Source: Pyricularia pennisetigena | Taxonomy: Eukaryota > Ascomycota > Sordariomycetes > Magnaporthales > Pyriculariaceae | Length of the DNA: 64,000 nucleotides | Assembly: GCF_004337985.1 (NCBI RefSeq) | Contig: NC_043741.1 | Span: 6,595,937 to 6,659,936, forward strand | Reading direction: 5' to 3' | Notes under the pieces: model-generated | What the model was told of the DNA's origin: nothing | Databases searched by the model: none | The model's input: the letters and a program-made list of their open reading frames with translations, nothing else | Program-made: the position numbers and the translations under genes | Shown here: positions 27,096-39,000 of the stretch, piece by piece | Position numbering within the stretch: the first letter of the stretch is position 1 | Layout of the letters: each line of letters starts with the position of its first letter

Positions 27096-27240
27096 TCTTG
27101 GAACCACCTTCACCCACAATCAAAGCAAAGCAAGCATGGGAGGCCCGCAGAAAACTCTTGGGCCCCGTCTGTGCCGCCTAGAAACGTGCCTCATCGCGGC
27201 TTTTCTAGAATTTGATCCACTTGACCTGAAAGGCCACACA

Positions 27241-27267
27241 AGGTACGGTACGGGTACGGTACGGTTC
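27241..27267. repeat. GGTAC/GGTACG short tandem array
   Basis: GGTAC occurs four times within 27 bp with one-base spacing changes. Confidence 0.75.
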
Positions 27268-29055
27268 CTACATCGAGGGTCGCCAGCTACAGCAAGGTAC
27301 GATACTGTACAATGGCTTGGCGTGCTCCATTCGCCCAAAGTCAATCACCACCAACCCAGCAGAAGAGGCAGACAGACAGACAGACGCCATCGGATCAAAC
27401 TTCTGTTGTGTTACTGACTGGCCCTCGAAGCCCGTTGCTGACAGCCTTCACGATATGATTGTACTGCGAAAAACAGGTCAACCGCGCCGGAAATTCCGAC
27501 ATTCTCAATCATCGATTTGACTGATTTCTTGTTTTTCTGTTTCTTTTCTTTCTCTTGGGGGTTCTCACTCTACCCCCAATTGCCATTTCATTTACCTGGT
27601 GGCGATATCAAGGGTTTTCGTTCCTGGCTAGGCCAATCGCCCTCCACTGACTGGCACCATTTCATCAGACCAGGCTAGACTTCTGCATACTCACCCCTCG
27701 TCAATCGTTGGGATGTGCAGCTTCTGCTTCCGTCATATCCCATCCTTCATGTTTTCTCGTACGGGCCCATACAGTCCGCTTTTCCCAGTGGATGCCTCGC
27801 TGGAAATGCTTCTGGCTGCAGACTTGCAGCCGATTTATTTGATTGTTGCATGTGGCAATGCATCCAGCTGCCGCCAAGTCCTTTGTACTGTGGGAAACTG
27901 TTGTCGTGAAGACATTTTTCTGCATACTGTTTTCTTCATCGTCCGCTGTTGCCCGCAACCAATTCCCCTTTCAGCGGCCTTCAACGCAGAGCTTGGCTGG
28001 CCTCATCACCTGGTTATTGATCCCTTATGGTCTGTATCCGCAAAGCTGGAGAAATTCCCCCCTGTAAGCACAGTACGAAACAGCCCCTCCACAAAAAACA
28101 CACAGATGCTACCTCGCATGCATACATCTGCGTTTACTGGGGATAGGGAGGAGCCTACTCCCCGTTTAATGTCACCCTCCTTACAGCTTAGGGACGGGAA
28201 CCAGTCCCATCTCCGTGATGGGTAAAGCATAGAATGGTGACAGAGCTGCTGCGAAAACGTGGTTAAGCCGTTTTGGTAGATGATGGCTCTCCCAACAATA
28301 GCAGACCGAACCAGACTTTGCCACTAGGTCGATTCCTCAAAACAAGGAGTAATTGGGCCGGTTGAATGAATGCTGATGCCTAACTTACCTCCCTTCGTCA
28401 CATAGCTTGGGGAACTACCCTGCCTACCCATCCTCGCCTTGGGAGCAAGTGCAGTCGGATACAACAGTGGAAAACGAAAAGTCTAATCCAAGTGGGTTAT
28501 TACGTGGATCAGTGTTGTCATTTTGCAGCACAAGGGTTGCCTACCTCTCCCAACTTACACAGGTCCCAGCTGTCCTGGTAGTTCGTCCGTCCCTCAGCCC
28601 AACCGACTCATGTTTCCTGTTTTCGTCCGTCTATCGTCCAATTCATTCAACTGACTTGGTCAGGCGTCAAGTACAATCAAAACTGAAAACGGTTCCACAT
28701 TGGGATTCTTTTTTTTTTTTTTCCCCAGCCTGGAATTTACCAAGGGGCTCAGCCTGGGAGCGCAAGGCCTGGGCCGGTCCACAATTGCTAAGCTTATTGA
28801 ACTGTATGTACCGAGTACCTTGGGTGGGTGAAGTTGACTGCTTGATTGCGGTAGCCGAATCTGGTCTACTCGCAGAGTTCACAACCACCACGATCCAGCC
28901 AGCCCTGGAGTTGTGCCATCTTCTTTAGCCGGCAGCGCTCCCTCTATTACAGCCCGCTAGTCTCCTGTTGTGCATCATCTCGGATTTTTCAGGTCCTGAT
29001 TTATGTTCATCCCCTTCTCGCATCTCAGCCTCTCATGCTCGTAAACCAATCCATA

Positions 29056-29059
<4 letters not shown>

Positions 29060-29094
<35 letters not shown>
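29060..29094. repeat. Homopolymer T, 35 nt
   Basis: Uninterrupted T run about 500 bp upstream of the AflR-like gene. Confidence 0.9.
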
Positions 29095-29096
<2 letters not shown>

Positions 29097-29597
29097 CTTC
29101 GCCCTCCCCGGAATCTCAGGATCTGAATTCTGCCAGTCTTACGGGTACGATTAATCGGCCTGGCATCGATCTGGGCCCTGTGGTAACTCACCCGTAGCTC
29201 ACTACACACACACATACATATTTCACGTAATCACGCGTCACGGTCCCATAGTACTTAATACGCACAAGCACTCTTACATTACATGACAAGCCTACCTTGA
29301 TGCGCATGAGCTTGCTTGTCACTTACATATGCGCGTACAGACAGCCCCATCCACATCTCAGCCTACGCACGCCTTCTTTCTTATAGCCCGCGTTCCCCCA
29401 CCACCACCTTTAAGTCTAACTGCGGACCCCAACATTCCCCATCTCACACCACTAGCTAGGCCGCCAGGTCTCATAACTCACGTTACAGACCTGATCCTCT
29501 TGACTGTGACCGTCTTTCCACTATCCAGCTACTCCTTCCCGTCGGCCAACATCAGGTAACTGGTGTGAACAGCCTTAGTTGCCAAGACATCACCACC

Positions 29598-30950
29598 ATG
29601 TCAGCTTCTTCAAAACCTAGACAGCCTCGCCTAAGGGCTTCCTGCGACGGTTGCTTCCTCGCCAAGGTCAAGTGCTCCAAGGCAAGACCCATATGCTCTC
29701 GTTGCCTCGCATGCGGCATCGAGTGCCGTTACTCCCCTTCCACAAGAGCAGGCAAACCCAAGTCAGACCATAGCTTGAATCAACACCAGAACTCATCGGC
29801 AAACGACATCTCTGGCCTTTCCCCAGTTGGTGATGACAAGACAATGATGTTCACCACTCACGTACATGGACCTGGTCTCTATAGGATAGACACAGGTTGG
29901 AACACGCCACCGGGTGTCATGAATGGTCTTACCCCATTGCTCGGGGTCGATGAAAGAGCTGCAAGGGAGGCCGAGATGATGGCGGCAGCAAGTGCAACAG
30001 ACATCTATACGACCAGCATGCCATGGACGCCGCCCAACGATCTCAACCCGACCACACATTTTGGCGACACTCCCGCCATGGTAGCACCGATACCCCAAAG
30101 CCACCATTCCAGGTCACAATCTTTCGACATTACGATACCTACAAATATACCACAATGGACAGACCACCAGTCAACACACGATATGTTTAGCTATGGCCAA
30201 ACCCACATTCCCACGCCTGCGAGCATGGCAAACTTCTTCCCGAGCCCATCTTCGACGCCGACACTCAGGCCACAGGTTCGCGCCAAGGCAGCATCGACAA
30301 ACTCTGTCAACACGAGCGGCAACGGCGCTGCACCTTGTGGGTGCTTTACAGGATGCCTGCAGTCGTTGCAGGCACTACACAACGCCTCGTCGCCGTCATC
30401 CCCACCTTTTGATGTGGTCTTGGCTCTGAACCGCAAGGCGGTGGATGCCTGTGCGACGATCCTGGCTTGCACCAGCTGTATGAGCCGTTCTGGGACCCAC
30501 ACGGCTGCAATGCTCATCGCAACAGTTATGGGCAAGATCACAGCAGGCTACAAGAGCGCGGCCCAGAACTACTTTGATAGTAGCAGCCCTACCAACGTTA
30601 TGGCAACCACGAGCGGTGGTGGTAGTAATGGGAGCTCCGTCAGTACCAGCCCGGTAGCACTCAGCATCAACGGCATGGGCGGCAACCTGGGAAACCTCGG
30701 TGGGTGCTTGGGAGTTAGTCTCGGAGCGTATCAGGTCAACGCCGAGGATGGGAGGTGGCTTGAGCTTGAAATATTGGCGAGGGAGCTGCGCAAACTGGAA
30801 GAGGTCTATTCCCGATTCCGGGATGTTTCTACGGACCTGTCAGAGGACCCCGAGGTCTCGAGGGTGATGGTTTCATATCTTGGCCAAACTTTGGGGTCAA
30901 CAGTCGAGGTGGTAGTGAACCACCGAAAGGATAACATGGGATTTGTATAG
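29598..30950 (+). CDS. AflR-type Zn2Cys6 transcription factor
   Basis: Probable nuclear, cluster-specific DNA-binding activator. This is a single exon of 450 residues. The N-terminal binuclear zinc cluster has C16, C19, C26, C33, C36 and C43, with an extra Cys at 39, and is preceded by a basic Pro/Arg/Lys stretch. A low-complexity Ser/Thr/Pro/His-rich middle follows. From about residue 247 there is a Cys-rich AflR-like regulatory region ([12 protein letters not shown], then [17 protein letters not shown]). It ends in an acidic, leucine-rich segment ([17 protein letters not shown]). The ATG at 29598 was chosen because it directly precedes the zinc cluster and has a CACC context. A GTG 11 codons upstream is not a credible start. 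The gene lies between the reductase and the PKS. Homologous secondary regulators sit beside melanin PKS genes in some other ascomycetes (Pestalotiopsis PfmaH is one I recall). A role in melanin control here is inference from position. Confidence 0.9.
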   Translation: MSASSKPRQPRLRASCDGCFLAKVKCSKARPICSRCLACGIECRYSPSTRAGKPKSDHSLNQHQNSSANDISGLSPVGDDKTMMFTTHVHGPGLYRIDTGWNTPPGVMNGLTPLLGVDERAAREAEMMAAASATDIYTTSMPWTPPNDLNPTTHFGDTPAMVAPIPQSHHSRSQSFDITIPTNIPQWTDHQSTHDMFSYGQTHIPTPASMANFFPSPSSTPTLRPQVRAKAASTNSVNTSGNGAAPCGCFTGCLQSLQALHNASSPSSPPFDVVLALNRKAVDACATILACTSCMSRSGTHTAAMLIATVMGKITAGYKSAAQNYFDSSSPTNVMATTSGGGSNGSSVSTSPVALSINGMGGNLGNLGGCLGVSLGAYQVNAEDGRWLELEILARELRKLEEVYSRFRDVSTDLSEDPEVSRVMVSYLGQTLGSTVEVVVNHRKDNMGFV

Positions 30951-32441
30951 GATCCATGCATCTTTTATCCGATTTTTTTTTCTTGTTTTCTTTCGTGCAC
31001 GGCAGGTATTGGTCAAGCAACAGGGGCGTTTGTGGGTCTTTTGCTATTCCTTGGTGGTATTTTACGGTTCCTCATTGTTTTTCTGTTCTTTTTCTTCTTT
31101 TTCTTCTTTTACTTCTTTCCTATTTCTATTTTATCGGGCGATTGGGTGTTTTCTGTGCAGTATATCGGGACGGCTGGCGAGACGAGAAAAAAGAAAACGG
31201 TCAGAACAAAAGACAAAAAAAAAACAGAAGAGCACTTTCAGCTTTTAAGCCTCCATCATGTTGAATATGTTGGCTTGGATTTTTTTGTTATTTTTTCATT
31301 TTTTTTTTCTTTTTTTCAACAGCGATATTCTATTTCACTTCTACTTGATGGCTTCAGTGGCTTATGATTTCTATCGCGATAAACTTTTTTAATTGAATAG
31401 CCTCCGCGGGCCTAATTGCTTTGCCAAGTTCTGGGTGGATTCTTTTTTGGCCGGCAAGACAAGATCCCGGGAAAGCAGTAATAGGAGACATGTCGCTATT
31501 GGCAAGGATTGCGAGATTGGTTCGGCAGCAAATTAGCGAGAGCTAAAGATGCTCACTTTTGGCGGGGTGGGGGCTTGACCTGTCCTGGCGCAATCCGAAA
31601 AAATTGCTCGAATAGGAAAAACAGGGACCCCGTTCAGCACGATCCTGTCCGTCTGCAGGGGGAGGGGGCGTTCTTGGATTACCCTACTATCTCTCACGCT
31701 TTGGGGGGGTTTTTACATGGAGAATGAAGAAGGTCCGATGTGGTAAGGGGAATCGGGAATTGTTCATCCACGCTTACAACGAATGCCACAAAAGTCCAGT
31801 CAGCGTGCGTGCCTCGTTGTGACGAAACTGAAGGAAGGGTTGGGGAGAAAAAAGAAGAGTGAGAGGAAGTGAAGAAGAAAGGGAAAGAAAAAGCTCGGAT
31901 GAAAAGGGAAAAGAAAGAGAACGAAGAATGCACAGTCCACGAGCGGCGCTTATTATCCAACCTCAGGCGCTCGTCGACGTCTAAGCCCCGACATGGTTTC
32001 TTGATTATCTCTCTTGGTTTCTTACGTCGCATTAATAGTTCGAAGCAGAGTTTTGACGCAAACGCGCTTACTACTGCCTGAATTGTGTCTCCTTCCCCTC
32101 TCTCGTCTCCTTCTCTTACTGTTTTCCCCGATTAGGTTTGTGCGGTTAAATCGGACGGAAGATTAGAGATTGGGTTTCTTGTGAGGAACGGTTCGTGACG
32201 GTTCCTTTTTTTTTTCTTTCCTGTGTTTCTATTTGCGGATTTCCAAAGTTTATCGTGTGCTCCGATCCTTTCTGTACGAATATGGTATGTATATGGGGCA
32301 AAGACTCTGGCAAGATATGGTAGACAGTTCGTGTTTTGTCTAGTCACCATGTTAACAATTGAGTGCTATGCTGTGCGTGTTGCTATTTTCAGCAGCGGCT
32401 CGGCGGTTGATTCTGCCTGGAGAAGCCACGTGTTGTCCGTG

Positions 32442-32444
<3 letters not shown>

Positions 32445-32482
<38 letters not shown>
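32445..32482. repeat. (GT)19 microsatellite
   Basis: Nineteen uninterrupted GT units, directly readable. Confidence 0.95.
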
Positions 32483-32484
<2 letters not shown>

Positions 32485-33717
32485 TACTATACAGTTTTTG
32501 TAGCATAGCAAAATGTCTTACTCCAGACAGATCGTGATACCCTTGGCTGTTGTCGTGTCGTATACCAAGTCGCTAACACTTGACCGATTGTCCGCGGGTA
32601 ATCTACACTCGGACAGGGGCGAGTGCAGTCGGGGCCACCGGATTACAGAGGGTGGTCTTTTTTTGACAGGTGGGGGGATTGTGGAGTTCCGAGATTCTCG
32701 ATTGGGTTAACGATTCGTTTGGATGTTTCAATAAATGTTTCTTTCTCTTTTATTTTCTTCTCTTTTTTTTTTCTGTGTCATTACCATGGAGGTGGGAGAG
32801 GGGGGACTTTTGACAGGCCAAGCACAGGGTAGCAGCCAAGAAAGGCAGCTCTTGTCGCAAGGAAAAAAAATGCCATGGCAGGAAATCGAACATGGGTTTT
32901 CGCTGTCTTTGCCGGTAGAGCGGAACTAGATTGAACAAGGGCCAGGGATAGGGGGGGAATATTGAGTGAGATGCAATTTTCTAGGGTGTGACCTTGTTTT
33001 GCCAGCTGAAAAAAAAAATAAAAAAAAAGTTAAAAAGAAGCCTATAGCGAATCGAGAATTATGATTGATCGATTGCCCACCTAAAAGCTAAATAAAGAAA
33101 CGGGACAGCCCGGCGGGGGCTGGCAATGACCATCAAGCCAATATCGACGTCGTTGATTGTTGTTTATAATACTACACTAGATATCTTGTCACTCCCACCC
33201 TTTCACTCTGTCGTTTCCGCGCCCACTCTAACCCCTGGTCTGGATGTGTGTGTGTGTGGAGAAAAAGAAGAAAAGTTTTTTAGATGAAGTCCAACACGTG
33301 AGACAATTGTCACGAAATGTTTTTTGTTTTTTTTTGTTCGTCATGAACACAAATCCCCATCAGATTCCTCTTGTCGGACTTTTTCCTTTTTTTTTCGTGT
33401 TATTCGTCAATCAGCCAACCATGAAAGTTTGATTATTCTCTTTCACCTTTTTTTTTTTCCTCCCCCGCACTCCGTCACTGTCCAAGGGCCTAGATCTATT
33501 GATTTTATATGGGGCGAACCCCAAAGAAAAGCAGGGCCGATTGTCTGGCAAGTCTGGTTCGCTTCTGCATGTTTGCCTTGCCGGAGGCTGCCTCCCATCG
33601 ATTCTGGGCTTACAATTGATCAATTTTGCTGCCAAAAAAAAGAGGCCGTATTTGGTAAATCTTGCGAGTAGTATGGCAGAAGTCGAAGGGACAAGAAGAA
33701 AGAAGCAAAAAGGACTC

Positions 33718-33743
33718 AAAAAAAAAAAAAAAAAAAAAAAAAA
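33718..33743. repeat. Homopolymer A, 26 nt
   Basis: Uninterrupted A run in intergenic DNA. Confidence 0.9.
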
Positions 33744-34833
33744 GTCGGAGAATAATAAAGCCTGGCGACGATGGGCACAAGCGTCAAATCTGTTTAGCCG
33801 CGACCGGACTAAAGACACTTCAGGTATTTTACTCGGTGTTTACTGGGCATACTAGAAAACTTACCTTTTCATGTTCCGTCCCTGTGAACGTACGACATTT
33901 ACCACAACTTTTTCCCCCTCTGTCTCTCTTTCTGTTCTGTCTACTCCCCTTCCCCGCACACATGTCGCATGTCTAATGCATCATCTACTATATACTCCCC
34001 ACAGCCTCATAAAGTAGTGTTGCTATTTTCAGCAACAGCACAAGGGTAATTGGCAGAAGACAATTTATGCTCAATATGAAGAGCTTTTGCCAGGGGGGGT
34101 TCGGGGAGGAGTTTGGGCTTGGAACACAGGTGAGGGAGGGCCAATAGACGATTCATGATTGATTGTCGATTTTATTTATTTTTTCATCTTTTTTTTTTCT
34201 TTTTTCTTTCTTACTACTGTAAGCTCCGGGTGTACGGGTGGTGTGGACGGCCATTTAGACATACTTAGCCGAACATGCCACCAGGGTCACATTGCATCCT
34301 CTTTTTTCCCTTTGTCCCAATTGCCCAGCTGAAAGAGGTACCCCCGGCCCCCTCCTATGCCAGCCACACAGAAAGACAGGGTTCGTATTAGCAAACAACA
34401 CTGTACGTCTTGCTGGATGTAACCCTCCAACGTCTGTGGGTTCCGGGCCGCTCGAGCATTTTCGCGGTTAAGCTTGAACAAAGAGGGTGCTGGTGACGAT
34501 CATCATGCCGTCGGGGGGATCGGGTTCTTTTCTGTCAGCAAATACAAAAAAAGGTCGTGCCATGTTTCCCATAAGAATGTGCGCGTTCGGTCATGGGAGA
34601 AATGTAGTGTGAAATCCTGGCTGCGTTGTAGAAATGGCTGTGAGTTCACTGGAAGATGGAGACACGTTTTGGGAGGCTTGGAGGATAAAAAAAAAGAAAA
34701 GAAAAAAAAAAGCTCACGGTAAACCTACCTGCCCAATGCAGTAAATGCAAATTTCAAGTCAACGAATCGAATGACACGGCCCAATGATTCAGCTTTGCTA
34801 GGAAGACTCCCCGCCCCCGCCTGCCCTAATTAT

Positions 34834-34834
<1 letters not shown>

Positions 34835-34889
<55 letters not shown>
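34835..34889. repeat. Homopolymer T, 55 nt
   Basis: Longest single-base run in the window. Its true length is uncertain because such runs are hard to sequence. Confidence 0.9.
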
Positions 34890-34892
<3 letters not shown>

Positions 34893-36020
34893 GAGAACAG
34901 AGGAGCCAAGAGAGACCCTCCAGTCTCCATTGAGAGAAAGCTCACAAACCACCGATAAAGACCGGGTCAGAAACCGGACTCGGAATTTCGCCGATTTCCG
35001 TGCCGGGGCACCGCCTCAAAAAAGAGAAAACACACGGGCTCGGGAAAGCTTGCCCAGCGAATAAAACAAGGTCGACGACCCCTTGGGCCTCGACGGGTGC
35101 TTTTCTGTGCCTAGAAGACATGCTGTGCGACCAATATTCTCTACCACGTAGGCGGTCATGTGCACCGGCTGACTGGTGCTCTGTTGGGCGGAGACTTTGT
35201 TTTTATGTTTGTTTGTGCAACGTAGGATACTGTTTACGTCATTGAGGAGGGTTTTGGTACCCGAGGCTGATTATGCATCTTGGGCTAGAAACAGGTGAGA
35301 TTTGTTATCACTGCGAGTTATACGAGTCGGAAGGCAGGGTTGGTCGTGTTGAGCCCAATGGAGGAGAGAATGCCATAGAGGGGGGGACGAATACGTGACA
35401 GAACTGTTCTGCGGGTTAGATGATTACAACCAGTTCAAGTCACAAAAGCAAATTTGCACATCACATTCAAGATGAAAAAGTAAAAAGACTGTAGGAGTAG
35501 AACGATGTAAAAACACTAGATCTATATATAATGCAGATGAAGAACAAAAAAAAAAGACACTCATTGTTTGAGATGCTTTGGAACAACGCCCTCGATAGTG
35601 TGAACCTTATGCCAGAACATTTGAAAGGAAATAAAAGAGTAACAAAAGAAAGATAATGAAACAAAAGCTGCTATGCAAACAGCGCTACTTGTGTGTCTGT
35701 GAGTTTGTGTGTGTTTAATGTCAAAAGCCAAAAAAAAAGATGTGACAAGAGAAATGAAAAGCCATTTGAAAATCCACAAGGAAAACTCGCTTAGCTCGTC
35801 AAAGTAAAACAAGAACCAGGATAATACCATCAAGGCTTCTAATGAGATGAGGAAAAAAAAACAGCAACACTATTAGATGACGGGCTCTCGTTGCCAAAAT
35901 AAGACTTAGTCACGTCCCAGAGGCCCCCGTCGAAGTCATGATAACACAGATTAGAATAAAGAAAAGTGTGATAACAGCGAATGTCATATGCGCGTATGAG
36001 TGTCAAGAGTGCGGTGCAGT

Positions 36021-39000
36021 TTATTGCAGAGCCTCTTGCATGAAACCTTGAAGCTGCTTGGCCTATCGAGTAGAAGTAAAGTCAGCGTTTGAATACTTGC
36101 ATAGGGGATAGAAATTGTTGACATGTAACTTACCAGAGGGCCGTGCATCATCGAAAAGTGGTTACCGGGCATGTGCCTCATGGTCATCTTGCTGCCATCG
36201 AGGTACTCGTCCCAGCGGTTGGGGCCAAAGTCGACCCTGTTGTCGAGGAGGAAGAGGGCGTGTCCCGAGGGGTAAGGGTCGGGCCTGGGGTCGGTGGGCA
36301 GGTGGCAGACGCCATCCTCGCACCAGATGGCCATGACCTTGGGGCACTTGTCCTTGGGGATCGGCTCGGCAGTGTAGTTGGAGAGAGCCGTGACCGAAGC
36401 GGCGAAGTGGGGCAGGAGCCACGAGGGGATCTTGTCCGCGTCGCCGTCACCCAGGAGGCCGATGGAGGCAAACCAGGCGTGCAGGGATTTGGGGAGGGGC
36501 TCAATGGTAACGGGGCAAGGGGCGTCAATGATGATCATGTTCTCGACCTCACTGCCGGCCTTGATGAGCTGGTTGACAATCTCAAAGGCGATGACACCAC
36601 CGGCGGACCAGCCAGCGAGGCTGTAAGGTCCGACGGGCTGGCGCCGCTTCATCTCCTCGATGAACTTGGCGGCCATGCCGTAGACACCGCAGTTGTACTC
36701 CTCGGGGGTCTTCATGAAGGGCGAGAAGAGACCCCAAACGGCCCAGTTGGGGCCGACGTTGCACATCTCGGTGTACGAGGTGGCACAGCCGCTGCCGTCA
36801 GGGACCATGAAGAGGTGGCGGGTGGCCGTCTTGTGGCTGCCATGGAGCAGGACAGAGGTGGCTTTGCGGTGAGGCATGGTGTCGGGGATCTCGGTAGGGC
36901 GGGGTGGCTTGTAGATGGTCGCCGTCACTTGGGATGGAGGGATCGAGGTGGTGGGTGGGCAAGGCTTGACCTTCTCAGACTTGGAAGGCTTAGACTTGGC
37001 CGGGGGAGCCTGGGCGGCAGGGCGCTTTGCAGCAGCAGGAACAATCCCCAGAGCACGCTCGACGTCCTTGAGCGACGGGTTGGAGACAAACAGGTCCGAG
37101 GGGACATCCATGCCAGTCTTCTCCCTGAGGGTGCCCAGGATCTGGAGGCTCATGAGCGAATCCATACCCAAGCTGGCCAAGTCAGGGGCGGCGATGATCT
37201 CCTCGACATCCATGCCCATCTCGGTGGCGATGGTGTTGCGGATGGCCTCCTGGAGCTCGTTGGTATCAGCCGCAGCTCCCTTGCCGTCCATCTTCTCGCC
37301 CTTGACCGAAGCAGTGTCGCTCCCGTCAGCAGGGGTAGTGACGTCGGACTCAGAGTCCATATCGCCCGAAACCGAAGAGCTGCTGCTGGAGCTGTCCTCA
37401 CATGCGGCTGACCCCTCGAACTGCGCGAGGAAGGCCTTGAACGCGCCAATGGTAGGATGATCGACAAAGGCGTGAGAGTCGATGCTCAGATCCATGTCCT
37501 CGCGAATGCGACCGCTGACAGTAAGCGACATCAGCGAGTCGACACCGAGATCGGTGAAGGCAATGTTGTCAGCAAGCTCGTCGTGACTGACACCAACCTC
37601 CTTGGCAAGAATGTCAAGCACCTGGGAGACGACCGAGGTGAGCTTCTGGTTGACCTTGGAGATGTTCTTGGGTGTGACACCCTTGCTCTTCTCCTTGGTG
37701 GAGGAAGTCTTGGTCTTCTCCTTGACAGCCGGCTTGGCAGCGGGGGCAGCAGCGCGGACGGGGGCGGCGATGGCGGCAGATCCACGAGGGGGCAGCATCA
37801 TGTTGAGGACCTTGCGGGGGATGGCCTGGAACTTCAGGTCACCGCACATGCCAATGATCTTGTCGCCGTCGAAGACGTAGACGTCACCAGCGTAGACCTT
37901 GTTGCCCTTGACAGGCTGCATGCGGATGTAGCTGCGGTACTTCTTGCTGGCCACGGGGAGCTCAGAGAACCTGAGCGATCCCCATCCGTGAGAGATGAAG
38001 ACCTGCTCGCGCGAGTCGACGGCGTCGGTTCCGTTGATGATGAAGCCCGAGATGTGGCACAAACTGTCGATCCAGTAAGGGCTGAAGACGTACTTGCCGT
38101 CGGCCTCGGTGGTCTGGAACTTGACCTGAGCAGTAGCCTCGCAAGTGTCGCTGTCAAGGACAACCTCCTCCATACCGCGGTAGCGGGGAGTGTAGTCGAC
38201 AAGGGCGGCAAACAGCTTATAAGCCAGGCCGCGGCCAATCTTGGACGCCTTGCCATCCTTCTCAGCCTCAATGAGACCGTCAACGCGAGACTTGATGAGG
38301 TAGGAGACGCGGTCAAACTCGCCCTGCCAGTCCTCGGTGTTACCGAAGTAGACCTTGCAGTTGGCATGGTCAATACGCTTAGCACCCTCGCCGGTGTGGA
38401 AGACCAGTTCGGCGCTGTTCTGGGCAGCGTTGGCAGTGACTGTGAGCCTCAGGATGTGGCTCTCAGCGGCGTCGTCAAAGATGAGGGTCTTGGGGACCTC
38501 CATGTGGGCGACGTTGACGCCAATGTTCTCAGACTCGGGACGGAGCAGCTTGTAGGCATATTGACAAGTGGTGATGGCCATGTCTCCGTACAGCGAAGAG
38601 GGGCAGAGAGGAGCACCGTTGACCAAGTGGCCGGAAACAACACCACGAAGGTCCTCGCGGGACAGGTTGGACTCGATCTCGACGACAGCAACGTCACCCT
38701 TGATCTCCTCACGGATGACCTTCTGGACAGTGGTCGTCTCAAGCTTGGGCTTGGCGACGGCAGCAGTCGCGGGGAGGGCCTTGGCGACGCGGTTCTTGCT
38801 GAGACACCAGTCTCCCTCGTACTGCAGCCAGTAGTTCTTCTCGTCGAATGCATACGAGGGAAGGTCGAGGTGCCTGACGGAAGAGAGGAAGTCATTGTGG
38901 TACTCGTTCCAGTCGATGTTCAGACCAGCAGTGTGGAGAGTGCAGAGACTGGCGCTCAGGGTCTTGTAAGTAGACTCGTTGCGGCGGACAGTGGGCACAG

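Larger units (their letters stand above)
23323..29597. other. Intergenic region between reductase and second regulator
   Basis: No supportable gene in 6.3 kb. The open frames at 24625-25377 and 28407-28928 have no recognisable motif and mixed composition. Contents include a pentanucleotide (CTGCR) array at 27045, a GGTAC-rich array at 27241, a 35-nt T run at 29060 and short tag/cta-rich stretches around 25.8-26.0 kb that may be decayed transposon DNA. The final ~500 bp are CA-rich leader or promoter sequence for the gene at 29598. Confidence 0.55.
30951..36020. other. Intergenic region between regulator and PKS 3' ends
   Basis: The two flanking genes converge. No supportable gene lies between them. 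The region is unusually rich in T/C and A/G tracts, with a (GT)19 microsatellite at 32445, a 26-nt A run at 33718 and a 55-nt T run at 34835. The many short frames are Phe/Lys/Ser-rich products of these tracts. Confidence 0.6.

Noticed and set aside
28407..28928. 173-codon frame before the AflR-like gene
   Set aside because: No domain, includes a T-run-derived Phe stretch, and the leader of the next gene lies just downstream.
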